Source: Paulownia fortunei (taxonomy: Eukaryota; Streptophyta; Magnoliopsida; Lamiales; Paulowniaceae). Taken from it: DNA of 64,000 bases. The stretch lies in assembly GCA_019321725.1 (NCBI GenBank), contig CM033121.1, forward strand, positions 5,456,001 to 5,520,000, read 5' to 3'. Positions within the stretch are counted from its first letter, which is position 1. Every line of letters begins with the position of its first letter. Of the stretch, positions 37,746-50,149 are shown piece after piece. A program made the position numbers and the translations under genes. The notes under the pieces are model-generated. The model did not search any database, was not told the DNA's origin, and saw nothing but the letters and a program-made list of their open reading frames with translations.

Positions 37746-40084
37746 AGTTTACTACATAATATAATCTTTAATTTACATTTTTACACAACAATGCATTATT
37801 TTCATAAATAATTAGGTCTTTTATATTGATATATCCTGAATTAATCATGGATTTTTAAGACAAATTTTATTAAGTGAACCCCATTTTATGATTTTTTTTT
37901 CATAACTATACTGAATGAGATCCAAATGATAAATTTTAAGAATTAACAAATTATTCTCAAATCTCAACTTGTTACCATGATTTATAGTTGGAATCCAACT
38001 TCTTGTTGAATCAACAACAGTGTTGTAATTTGAAATAGATTAGCTGATCATATTTTGTATTATTGGTTTTAACCAACTGGATAAGATTAAATAAAATAAC
38101 ATATGTCAGAAAAAAAAAAACAAAAAAAAAACCAGGGGCTTAACTAATGCAAGAATTTTTAGATTTTAGACAATTATTTATGTATAACAAACTCCAAGCA
38201 TGATTTGATAGTTCCTTAACCTTGTCGCAACCTCTAACAACAGCAAACCAAGATTTTTATACACATCAAATCAAACTAGAGATGTCGATAATTCCAAACT
38301 TATCTTGAATCTAAAATATCTATCAATCCCCATGAAAAATGCTCATCAGGTGGTCAATTATGATATAAATTAGTTGATAGAGAGACGCCTACTAAATAAA
38401 TATCAGGCATATAGTAAATGACTAAATATTTATTTAGGTATAACTAAATGAAATCCATCCTTGCTTATACTAGGCATATAAGAAATTAGGTATGACAACT
38501 AGCTTTTCTTTTTTTTTTTTTGGATTGAAATAATTAAGTTTGTTAGAATTATTATTACATTATGAATATAATAATTAACAATTAAAATAATTAATTAACA
38601 ACTATTATAAATATAAATAAAGATCGCACTTGAATGTAACATTTCATAATTTTGGGGTCTCAATTTGTCAATTTAATAAATCCAATCATTACAACAAACT
38701 AAAGCTTTCTGATTTTTATATGTGAGATGAGAGGTGACAATGCCAGAGCATTTTTCCTCCCGCCAGAGCAAAAAGAAATTGATTGTCAATTTTACCCTCC
38801 TACCCATTTCACGGGCAACCATATGCACTTTACAGCCAACTTTATACTGCCACAGCCACTTCTATGCTTGGCCACTGTCTGCTGTCGTCTCCATTATAAC
38901 CACTTCAGTCATTTCTTTATCTCAAATTATTATTCTTTTCTCCTTCTTCCCCATTAACCTTCGATGGATTTAGGGTTTATTCGAGGGGAAGCAGGAGGAT
39001 GATAGAAGACTGAAATTTGATAAGAGGGATAAATTTGTCAAATAATGAACGTTGCTCTGGCAAGAGGAAAATTGCTTCAAGATTTGAAAACTTAAAAGTA
39101 AATTTTAAGTTCAATTTATTAAATTTCATATGAGTATCTTTAAAAGGAGGCAACACTGTCAAATTAGTCTTGTAAGTAACGTTGAATGTCAAATATAATT
39201 TTGTTTGAATTTAAAAAAATTAATTTATTTTTATAATTAATGAAAATATTTGAATTTAGTACAAATTTGATAAAAAAAAATTAGGATTAATTTCATTTAA
39301 CCACTTCTACTATTATTTTGATATCAAATACCTCCTATACAATGAAAACCGTCAATTACCCCCTTACTCTTCAAAAATTAAATTGAATGGACAAAAATAT
39401 TATTTTGACTTTATAATAAAATAAATTTAATTTACCCTCTATTCTATTCTATATAATATTTTTTAAATAAACACATTATTTACATTTTATACTAATAAAT
39501 TATAATAAATATGATTTTAACAAATTAAAATAAATATGTTTAACAAAATAAACATCAATTTTTATATTTTATTTAAAATATGGTATCAATTTGTTTAAAA
39601 TTTTGTTAAACATAAAAATGAATGTTGATTTTGTTAAATGTATTTAAATAAAAATATCTAAAAGATAAAATATTGATACATTACTCAATTATATTTTCGT
39701 ATCTAAGAAAATTTGGGGTCAAACTATATTTGATTATAAAATATTTTTTTTTTAAAAAATCTTTTTGTGTATGTTTTTTTAATATAAATAATTATAAACT
39801 TTTTTTGTTAAATTTGAACTAAATTCGAGCATTTTCATTAATTATAAAATTAAATTAATTTTTTAAATTCGAATAGAACTATTTTTTAAACTTTCATAAA
39901 TTAAATAACTAATTTGACAATTTTGCTTAAACGGACTTTAGTCAGAGCATCAATTCAAGCAACTGCCGTGCTTTAAGAACAATAACCCCACCTTCCAATG
40001 GGGCCAATTAATTACGCAATACCTCTCTATCCCAAGTCAATTTCAAGCACTATAATTACTAGCAAATAATTCGAATATTCAACC

Positions 40085-40199
40085 CTAATTAATATCTAGG
40101 CCTACAACATAGTTCTAATTAATATCTAGGCCTACAACATAGTTCTAATTAATATCTAGGCCTACAACATAGTTCTAATTAATATCCAGGCCTACAAAA
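40085..40199. repeat. 30-bp tandem repeat, four copies
   Basis: Copies at 40085-40114, 40115-40144, 40145-40174 and a partial, slightly diverged fourth at 40175-40199. The unit begins CTAATTAATATCTAGGCCTA. The first three copies are identical, implying recent expansion. Non-coding. Confidence 0.95.
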
Positions 40200-43100
40200 T
40201 CCTAACTATGCTAACAAGATATAAATCAAGTGACAAAATTAATATCCCAAAATTATGAGGTTTACAGTCGAATCCCACCAAAATTGGAGTTACCTATTTC
40301 AATAATAAATCTGATATTGTAATTGATATTTCATGCTCAAATTATTTTATTTTTATTGTCTAAAAAAAATGTCATTACAATCAAATTTTAATTCATATAT
40401 CCATTAAATTCAAACAATAACATTATTTATCATACCAATACAAAACTATTAAATTAATTTAACACCCATATTAGTGGAACTCGAGTTCACGACTTTTTCA
40501 AACCATGGAGTCAACTTTGGTGGACAGTGATTGTTGATTATTTATAGTTGTTTGATTGTTTAATAGTTAGATATTACCATAAAATGATTATTTAATCTTT
40601 TTCACTAAAAATAAAAAATAAACTGACTATGCCCACTTCAACCCTAGGTGGATTTTCTCGTTCTCCCAGCTAACGAAAAAAGAAAAGCGAAAATGTAAAA
40701 CTCAAAATTAATGAGATAAAAAATTACCAAGTCCCCCATTCCCTGCAAGCCGTGGACCTCCAAGAATCCGATACTTGACAGAATATTCTCTTCAAGATCC
40801 AATCAAATGCACTCCAATTTAGTTGGCCCATCCTTGTTACCAACGTTGAAAAGCCCACCGACCCATGCACCGATGTCTATATTCTCATTTCTCAATCTTT
40901 ATTCTTACAATTTCTCTGCAGTCTGGAATGATACAATTTCATACTGGTCCACATTTGCCCTCAGAGTAAAGCAAAAGTATTAGAATGCAAGCCGAGGTCA
41001 AGTCCTGACGCGTTTCCCTATATTTGGACATTTTTCTATTTGTTCAGTGGTTCAATCCGTGAAGTGTAATTGAAATTAATTATATTTTTATATTATATAT
41101 TAAATTTAAAATAAAAAATATAAATAATTAATTAAAAAATATATATAATAAAGTCCAAAATTTAAATAACAACATATATATAATGAAATGTCAAGTTGAA
41201 AGTTTAAAATTTTTCATAAATAAAATACGAAAAATACACATAACAAAATGATTTTAACCAGTTATTAATCGATTCTTGATCGATTCAATTTTATTTTTAT
41301 TTTTTTTGTAATCAATCGAACTTGACCGATCATCAATTTTTAATCGAACCGATCGATCTGGTTCAATTCTGAAATGTTGGGATGTATTTATAATTTTACA
41401 ATGTTTAATTTTTTTCTTTCTCTTGGGTAAATTTTATGTACCAAAAAACCGAAACAATCCATTGCTATAATATGGGTCACATATTTATGTTGGGTTTGTT
41501 CTCACATAGTCACATGCAACCAAAACAATTTGTGGTGCTTCATTCGTTATTTAGCCACTTAGCTAGGCTGCATGCGTACAAGCAATTAGGTTCATATAGA
41601 CAAAATTTACCAAATTCTGGATTCGGCAAAATGGAACCATCATACTGGTAATTCAGCTGGTTTAATTCATTATTTTTAATTTTTATAAAAAAAAATGAAT
41701 TCTTATATAATAAATAATATTATAAGATGAAATGAAGAATATTTCCAAAGGCAGCGCCATGTTATATTATTGTCCTAAAATCATAAGCAAAACATGTAAA
41801 TGCATATATATGTCCTGAAGCCAAAAACCCCCCAAACATTAGGCAAAATCTCATGTATTTGACCAAAATTTGATCAAAGTCGCAATCACACCCCTATTTC
41901 ATATCATCATGTCAAAGAAGGCATGGCCTTGTTCTTGACACGTATGTCACGCTTCACGCGCTTCTTGGAAAATCGCACTTCCGGACAATCTACCCTACCA
42001 GCCAATTTTTTTCCATCAACTCGTATGTATCACTTGATCTCATTACAGAGTTTACTAAGGTTCTCAATGGGATTCTTGACACGTCGAAAGCATTTTGAGG
42101 TTGGCATTCTAATCGCATATTTCTTGTTCTTTTCTGTATATGCTAATGGCGTTTTAAATGTTATTTTCACCGAAATTGGAAAAAATGTTGGGAATCAAAT
42201 GAGGCAATGGCTGTTTTATTATTTGTTTCATTTCATAATTACAGGCAAGATTTGTTACATAGGATTTAGTAATCATTGTCGAAAGGTGATTTATTGATAA
42301 TCTTTTGGAATTAACGTTAATGACAAGTTTGAATAATTTATTGATAATCTTTTGGAATTAAAGTTAAGGATGAAATAAATCAATCCGGAGGAGAGCCATA
42401 TAAACCAAGCAACTTATTAGAATATCAATGTACAGTATATGATATGATTCGTGTGATGTTCTATTCTTGATAAATATGCAATTGGGTGCATGTGGGCAAG
42501 ATTATTCTTACCGTATATATATATATGCATGTTAATCTTAATTGTAATTTTATCACTTTTTATATGAAAAGAATTTGATCTTTTTTTATTTATTATTTTA
42601 GATAATGCATTGCGATGTTGATGAAAAACCATTTAATTATGAAAAACATTACTTTTTTTCTTTTTAAAAAGATCTCACAATTTTCTTAATGGAAGCTAAA
42701 CATGCTAGAAGAAGTTTCTTAATGGAGACTAGAATAAAGGAAAATTCAGGCTTTATTTGATTTTGTTTACATTCCCTATTTTCATTCCCCAAAATAGATC
42801 TAAATATTTAAAATTATTCCCTCTTCAAAATACATTTTTCTGCCCATAATATTTGACATCCAAATCATTACTATAATATACAATTTTAAAATAATTAAAC
42901 ATACTGCACATTTTTCAATATATTTTCCAAAAACAACTTTCTCAAAAATATTTTTTCATTTTCACTTAATTGTTTCTCTGAATCCCTACATTGCGTACAA
43001 TGAACTTAGGAACATGCATGATTCTCCATTTAACACGGCAAATTGAGATATGCATGACAGATGAACCAAGGAACATGTATCATTCTCTCTTTCACATTCA

Positions 43101-45231
43101 ACATATTCAAAAGGATAAGCAGATAAAGGTGGATATGCTCCACCCCAACTTGACAACACCTAACAAAATTTATGAAAAATGTGATAAAGGAAAAGGAAAT
43201 TGAAAAGAACCCAAGATTTTGGCCCTACAAATTGGAAACCAAATAGCCAATTTCGCATGTTCAAATGGGACCCAATTGGCCCAAGAATAGAACACTATTC
43301 TTGGATTATTGAAGGACATGAAACTTATGAAAGGGACAATAATTAAGGGAATATTAAATAGTTAGATAGTCAAGAAGTAATTCCTAGTAAGCAGCCAACT
43401 TAGAAACATTTTTAAGAAGAAATTTCTAGAGGGATTTGATGCTTTTCACAAATGGCAAATTCCCAATACTGCCCTCTTTGAATTTTAATATTATGATGCC
43501 AAAATAGTCTAATTTATAGTCACAATCATTATTATTATTTTTGTGAACGTACGTTTAAATATTTCGTACGAATTTCCAATATTTTGTTAGCACGATTTTA
43601 ACATGAAACAATACAAGATTACTTACGATATAAATATTTTATTTTTCCATTGAAAATGATTTGTACCAAGAAGATATATTAAAATTTATTGTTGATTAAC
43701 TGCATTATCAAAGTTTGCAAGCGCATGTTGCATAAATATTATCCAAAAATAAAATATTAAAAAAATAATATGTGAGACAATGGAGCGATATTAGGCTAAA
43801 TTTAATACACGTACATTCATAGATTCAAATATTTATATTGATAAAACCTGCATTTAATGTACGTAGATCTTATTTTTTAAGGTTTTTCGTAATGTTAAAT
43901 TTAGTCAGACTCAGTTAATTTAGATTTTAATATTTTAAAAAAACTTGTTTTTGCACTCTGCTTATTAAACACTCAAATCAAGATATTAGAAGTCATAATC
44001 AATCACAATAATGTGCATTTGTTGGTAACAACTGTACTAGTTGTTAATACTCTTCAATCTTTGTCGGTAGGAAGTAAAGGGGAAAAAGGGCAAAAAAAAA
44101 AAAAAAAAAAACCCTCCAACTCGACATTAAATATTTCATTTTAGCCTAATATTGATAAAGGAGAATTTGAGTATTTTTAACTGGATCAGAGTTAGTTAGT
44201 GATGTTACTTTATTTATTTAAGTGAGAATAATTTTAAAATATATATATATATATTTTAAGAAATAGAATTTTATTTTAAAATATCATAAAAAAAGAAATA
44301 AAAGCAATACATTTGGGATAAAGGAATATTAATTTATACTCTCTTATTACGGCTGTTCGAATTTAGTATACTAAATGTGTAGTGCCTAAAATGAAGCTCT
44401 TAACTAAAATGACCTATTGACCCTTTCCCAACCTTGTGGGAATGGAGGCGCCTAGAATTGGACCGTTTGGCATCCATTGTCAAGCTAACCATGGACATTC
44501 GCGTTCCACACAGTTGATTCCAGTTTTTTAAAAAAATTTCCATATTCAAGATTTCTAAAATCAATCTAATTCTTAATTTCTAAATACCTAATTTCACCCA
44601 AAAAATTATGAAGTTCAATTTCAGTATTCAAATGGGTGTTTCTTACTTTTTTCAGAATTTAAATATAATTTTATGAAATTCCTGAAAAAGATGGGGTGCA
44701 ATTTGTTATTTGGTTATCCCAATAAGACATTGATTCTATCTTTTCCTCCTGAAATTGAAAAAAGAAGAAAGAAAAAAGATGGGATAAATAGAGCACAGCT
44801 GTCCAATTATATCCTGACAGTTGGTAAGGCGTTGCAGGGACCCAAGCATCTTAACAGTCTTTCCATTCAAACAAACCGTCCTGGTCCTCCAGGACCATCT
44901 CTTGGACATTGATTGCAATGCATGCCTATACTATTTTAGTATACTATCAAAATATAGTAATTTCTCATTGTGAAACTAATATTTTTGAAGAAATTTTACA
45001 ATGAAATATTTATCACCCCACATAGTTTGAAATAGGAGAAATTGAAAGATATAAGTGTCAAAAAAATTTACGTTCATAGTTCTTTTCGAAGATATTAAAA
45101 TTATGCTATTTTCAAATTACAAGACATAAAACTATACACAAAAAGAAAATATAATGTGTGAAAGCATATTAAAATGTAACTTCATAATAACTTGAAAAAT
45201 CATTTATTTTGACTTAAATATCTATAAGTCC

Positions 45232-45253
45232 ATATATATATATATATATATAT
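45232..45253. repeat. (AT)n microsatellite
   Basis: Uninterrupted alternating AT run in intergenic DNA. Confidence 0.85.
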
Positions 45254-46790
45254 TAAAATAATAATAAAATAAAATCATTGTATAGTGAATCAAGTACAGC
45301 GTTATATTTAATTTATTATTGACTGTTAAATTATATATCATAATATTTTTCACCACTCATTTCCATTTTTTGCAAGGTCGGATGGACTGAGAGTGAAAGC
45401 CTTTCACTACATCCAAGAATTTTGCGCAATATATAACTATTTTGGTCTAATATTTCTTTGAAGAATTTTCCATGACCAAACTTTTCTTGGCATTCCTTAT
45501 TTTTCTTCACCCAAAAATAAAAAAATAGAAGGAATCATATAGATTTGGCAAAATGTAGAACAACAATAAAAGGCCAAATAAAGATAAGATAGAAAGATAC
45601 AAAAACTAGATATAGAATCCAACATAATTACAACAGTTTTCAGGGCTTCAAGCTCGTCCGGTTGTTAAAATCTCAACTATAACATTGAGAAGAGCTTCTA
45701 AAAGGTTCTATCCTGTGGGGATCTTTTCAAACCGTTGAAACTAATTGCGGGTTAGATTAGTCTTTTAGCATTATAATGGTTTCTCCTCACTTCAAACCTA
45801 AAGTATAAGAGGGGCAGCTTGCTATTTATATATAGTGAAAGGGGTAGACTAGTTCTTCACTTTTATGTGTGATTTATACTCAGTTTGGGTCAGACATTTG
45901 ATTTGTTGAGAAAAGTAATAAAAAAAAAAGAAATAAAACAAGTTAAATTAATTTTGCAACAAAATAAATAATTTAATAACTTTCTAGATGCAACTGAATT
46001 TCGTGAAAAATGGAAAAAGTGAAATAAATATGTAAATTACCTATACACAAGTTTTTCTTTCTTATCTTAAATTGAAACCAAATATAAGAAAAATTAGCTC
46101 AAAATTCAAGATCTAAACAGAGCATTAGATCTGCCCGATCCAATTGCCTGCCCAACGTCCGAAATAACATTATGTGAAGGAAAAAAATAAAATAAAAAAT
46201 TATTTGGACTTTGGAGTCATTTTTCCAGAATAAGTTCACATTTTTAGAGTTTTTGGTTCGAGTTATTTTTAGAAAATATTTTTTACAAATATTTCTAAGA
46301 AACAGTTCAATGTTCAAAAACCCTATACCTTAATTTTTAAACCAATTTTCAAAAACATATCCTATTTTTTCAATGCATACACCCCAATTCAAATATAAAT
46401 ATGAAAACAAAAAAATAAAATAAAATATTTATTAAAAATGAAATATCTAATTTATTTTTTCAATATCAAATCATACAATTCAATAATCTAAACATATTCT
46501 TGGTTTAACACATTTATCGAGAAAATCTTTTCAAAATATTTTCTTCATATGAATCCAAATACAGTGTTGGCTTTTGCCTTTTGAGTGAAATCTCAATTGG
46601 AATAACTTGCCCTACCATTGAAATGACTAAATTTTGATTTGCAATTATTCATTGGTATGGCAAAAATAACCTTAATATTTACTCTTAGTAGGGTCCAAGA
46701 GCAAGAGGGAATCTAGGTGGCCTAAGCTTTGGAGGAGTCTCCATTTAGCCCACCATCCCAATCTCTCAGCCCCTAAACTCTTCAAGAACT

Positions 46791-46800
46791 CTATAAATAA
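46791..46800 (+). promoter_or_regulatory. TATA box of the PB1-domain gene
   Basis: CTATAAATAA is a near-ideal plant TATA box, 163 bp upstream of the ATG at 46963. Transcription would then start at about 46825, giving a leader of roughly 140 bases. The position was inferred from sequence only. Confidence 0.65.
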
Positions 46801-46962
46801 GTGCTGAATGGTACCTTCCATAGGCTTGAAGAAGCAGCCACTCAAAGCATCTTCCAATCTCTTTCTTTTCTTCTGAATTAGTATCTGGGTTCCTCTTTCT
46901 ATCCAAAAAGCAATCAACTGGACCCATCAGAAAACCAAAGAAAAACCCCACAAGGAAAAAGC

Positions 46963-47729
46963 ATGGTTGGATCTTCGCTTAACTCTCACAATCTCACTCT
47001 CAAGCCCATTAAGTTCTTGTGTAGCTACGGCGGCCGGATTCTTCCCCGTTACCCAGATGGCAAGCTCCGTTACCACGGCGGAGAAACCCGTGTCCTTTCC
47101 GTCGATTGCTCCATTTCCTTTGCCGGTGAGTTCTTGTCACTTATATAAGTATGGTTTTCCTTTTTTCTTTTTTCGTTTTTTTCTTCTGTTTGTTTGTAAT
47201 ATTTTCTTAATGGCAAGTTTTTATTTTATTTATAGAACTGTTGGTGAAGATGGGGGAGATGTGTGGATCGTCGGTGAGTCTGAGGTGCCAATTGCCCACC
47301 GAAGACTTGGACGCGTTGGTATCGATAACCTCCGATGAAGATCTCGCCAATCTCATCGAGGAATACGATCATGCGGCTGCGGCGGCGGCGGTGCCACCGT
47401 CGTCCCTCAAGATCAGGGCCTTCCTTTCCGCCCCCAAAACCATAAAAAAAGTGTCTCCGCCTCCCTCCTCCGCCTCCTTCTGCAGTAGCGACGCCTCGCC
47501 GCCAAAATCACCTTTCTATTCCTGCGCCGCAGGCGGCGGCATACCACCGAGATGTCCGACCTCGACCAGCCGCCGATGCCTTCGGCGCGCGTCAAGGCCG
47601 CCGGCGTACCCTATTGTTACTGTGAATGCGGCCGGAAAAACTCCTCATCAATTCGTCCATCAATATCGTAATGGCCATGGAAATGGCGGCCTTGTTCATC
47701 TCATCCACAATGGCAACCACTGGCAATAG
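46963..47729 (+). CDS. PB1-domain (octicosapeptide/Phox/Bem1p) protein, At1g70640-like
   Basis: This is a plant PB1-domain protein; PB1 domains mediate head-to-tail protein interactions, but the partner is unknown. Exons: 46963-47125 and 47236-47729, giving 218 aa. The PB1 domain spans about residues 17-110: FLCSYGGRILPRYPDGKLRY, then GGETRVLSV, and the acidic OPCA-like stretch PTEDLDALVSITSDEDLANL with EEYD. The remainder is an Ala/Ser/Pro-rich linker and the conserved tail VHLIHNGNHWQ, typical of this plant subgroup. Exon 2 is notably GC-rich against the AT-rich surroundings. A TATA box precedes the gene. In Arabidopsis the small PB1 gene At1g70640 follows RAY1, from memory, so this is the likely ortholog. 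A CAG acceptor-like site at about 48444 may mark a 3' untranslated exon, unproven. Confidence 0.85.
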
Positions 47730-49598
47730 CAGATCAAATTTTGGTGAAAGCAAACGACCAATTCCTTTTGGAAGTGAAATACAGGGGGAATCGATACTAC
47801 TAATATAGAAGGAAAAAAAAAAAATTGAAAAAGGGTGTATGTGATGTAAGATGCATATATATGGGGAATAGTGTATATGATTATGAAGGGATCCATTTTT
47901 GTTGATCCACCACTCTGCATGGCAAATTAATGGAAATTTTAAGTCCATTTTCGCTTTGGGATCCACAATTGTGATGGTGAGTGATTTTTTTTTTTGAAAT
48001 ATTATTATATCAAATTTCTTTCTTGCCATAACTCCAGATTTTATTTTTTTTAAATCTTGTGTTTTTTTTTTTTATTTTGTGGGTATAGTGTTAGTTGCCA
48101 TTTTTCATCATACAATATCATAATCAAGGGCAAAAACAAGGGAACCATGAATTTTTTATTGTTTTTTTTCGGGGGTGGGGGTGTTGGCAGTGGGTTTCAA
48201 CTGTTTTTTTTTTTTTTTTTTGTATATTTGTTATGTTATTTTTAATTTCGTTTTTGGGTTATTGGGGAACTGTGAGATAAAGCCTTATATAATTATATTA
48301 CCTTCTGTTTTGTCGTTGATTTTTTTCCTTAATTGGAAAAATCCATTTTTATATTATATCTTGTTGTATCTTGATAATTGTAATTGAGAATTTTGGGATG
48401 TTTCTGTTCTTCACTAATGTTTTTCATTTGTTCATGTATTGCAGGTGGATATGGACATTGAGGTTTCTCTTTTATCCAAATGATACCTCATACCAGTCAT
48501 CATAAATTGTGAAGTGAAGGTACATAGTGAAATTCCTTTTAGGCATTCTTTGTATCACATTACATAGTTCGTACAGAGTTTTAGATAGTATTATCCTTTT
48601 TTAAATCTTTCATTTAAGAGTAAATTTTTTCTCTTTTCTTCATTGCTGTGAATTTTCTTTTATTATCCAAAAACACTTGAGAGTCGGATTCCTTTGTACC
48701 TATTTATAAATAAATCGAGAATTGTAAATAACGTAGCGGAAACTCACAAACCCTAGGTTTAAGAGGGCTAAACCTTTTTATTGCAATTTGATGTTTCATT
48801 CTATTTCACTTTGTAAACACACGTGAAGTGTATATGATTGATTAACTACAATTGTATATTTATCAAAAGATTTTATACACTTGACAAATTGAAACAGGAG
48901 ATCCCGAATGTTTTAGACTCTATATGTCAAGCAATTTCTCTTTTTGAAGCTCCTATGCAAAATAATAATACTAGTAGTAATAATAATAGTAGTAGTAGTA
49001 GAGTAATAATAATAATAATTGGGTACTTAGGGTACCTAAATTCAAAGTTTGTCAATGAATGCAAACAATTTTACCAGCTTAATTATGTGGTGAGTTTTCT
49101 GTTTTACTCACTGCCTCAAGACATTAATAGTGGCGTAAAACTCCCATATTTAGTAATCAATTTATTTGGCAAGCTCATATTTATTATGTGATTTGTGGAT
49201 AATAACAAATCACAAGACATTGCACTTGTCGATTTGTTAAGTTCGACCACTAATGTTTTTTCCTAATTTTGTGGCTTATCAAATTCTTGATTGGATACAC
49301 AAGATTAGCAGTTAGAACATCCCTTTTAATGAAAGCAAATGTGAACGTTATATAGAGAACAAACTATGTGGATTACTTCAAATTTCTAAAGCACTTGGAA
49401 AAATCATGATATTTAAACCCTCATTATTGGCTCCACTCCAATTTTGTCTTTATAAACTTTAATGCCACGACAATTTCATTAATTCATGATATTGAAAGAG
49501 GGCAGGGCATCATCACTTCATGGCTAACTGTAAGTGGTTGTTTCAATTTATGGCCAGATTCTATCAACTATACCAGCCCTTGTGCCACTAGACAAATC

Positions 49599-49599
<1 letters not shown>

Positions 49600-49633
<34 letters not shown>
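49600..49633. repeat. Poly(A) run, 34 bp
   Basis: Thirty-four consecutive A residues in intergenic DNA; the length is unreliable in most assemblies. Confidence 0.9.
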
Positions 49634-49635
<2 letters not shown>

Positions 49636-50125
49636 CAAGCACCAATACAGTTCAATTGGAATTATTGGACGTGGCCACTGCAAGGCATCAATAAATTGAA
49701 TTTTTTCAAGGCTCATAATTTCAACTTATTAAAAACTGGCAAGAATTTGGTGCTCAATGGGCCATCACAGCTGGTGTATAAAACCTTGAAGCCCATCCTC
49801 CGTTTTCGTTTGTTTTTTTTATTTAAAAAAAAAAAAAATTGATCCTACACTCGGAAGAGAACATTCTGTCTCGTACATTCATTTCTATATGGAAGTATCT
49901 TTATTGTACTTATCTCGTGTTCCAAACTTAAAATAACTTCATGATATGAGATCTTGGCGCGTAGATATATCATTTTGGACAAAGGTCATTGGTACAGTTT
50001 AAACTTAAATCCACCTAGGGTCTTATATTTGGAATTTACGATCATTTAAAGATTTGATCACAATGAGAGATGAGATTGCATAATAACACTAAATCTTTAA
50101 AGATCCACATTGGAGAATCTATTAT

Positions 50126-50149
50126 ATTATTATTATTATTATTATTATT
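50126..50149. repeat. (ATT)n microsatellite
   Basis: About eight ATT units in intergenic DNA. Confidence 0.85.

Larger units (their letters stand above)
34915..46962. other. 12-kb gene-poor region
   Basis: Apart from the leader of PHT2;1 at one end and the PB1-gene promoter at the other, no coding region with family resemblance was found on either strand. Open frames near 37217, 38727, 41923 and 44673 lack recognisable domains or clear exon structure. The region contains several short repeats listed separately, a candidate one-ended foldback terminus at about 39291 (GGATTAATTTCATTTAACC), a 26-bp direct repeat at 42289-42314 and 42336-42361, and many AT-rich microsatellites. Confidence 0.6.

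Noticed and set aside
38727..38973. Overlapping open frames of 76-79 codons in the gene desert
   Set aside because: Two frames are open over the same bases, neither resembles a known family, and no splice structure or promoter was seen. They are consistent with chance.
41923..42297. 124-codon open frame starting MALFLTRMSRFTRF
   Set aside because: No recognisable domain, no codon-use sign of selection, and it runs into a local direct repeat. It could be a transposon scrap, but nothing supports a gene.
44673..44912. 79-codon open frame, ending near a small TGGTCCT/AGGACCA palindrome
   Set aside because: No domain or homolog recognised; the palindrome has seven-base arms and is expected by chance in 64 kb.
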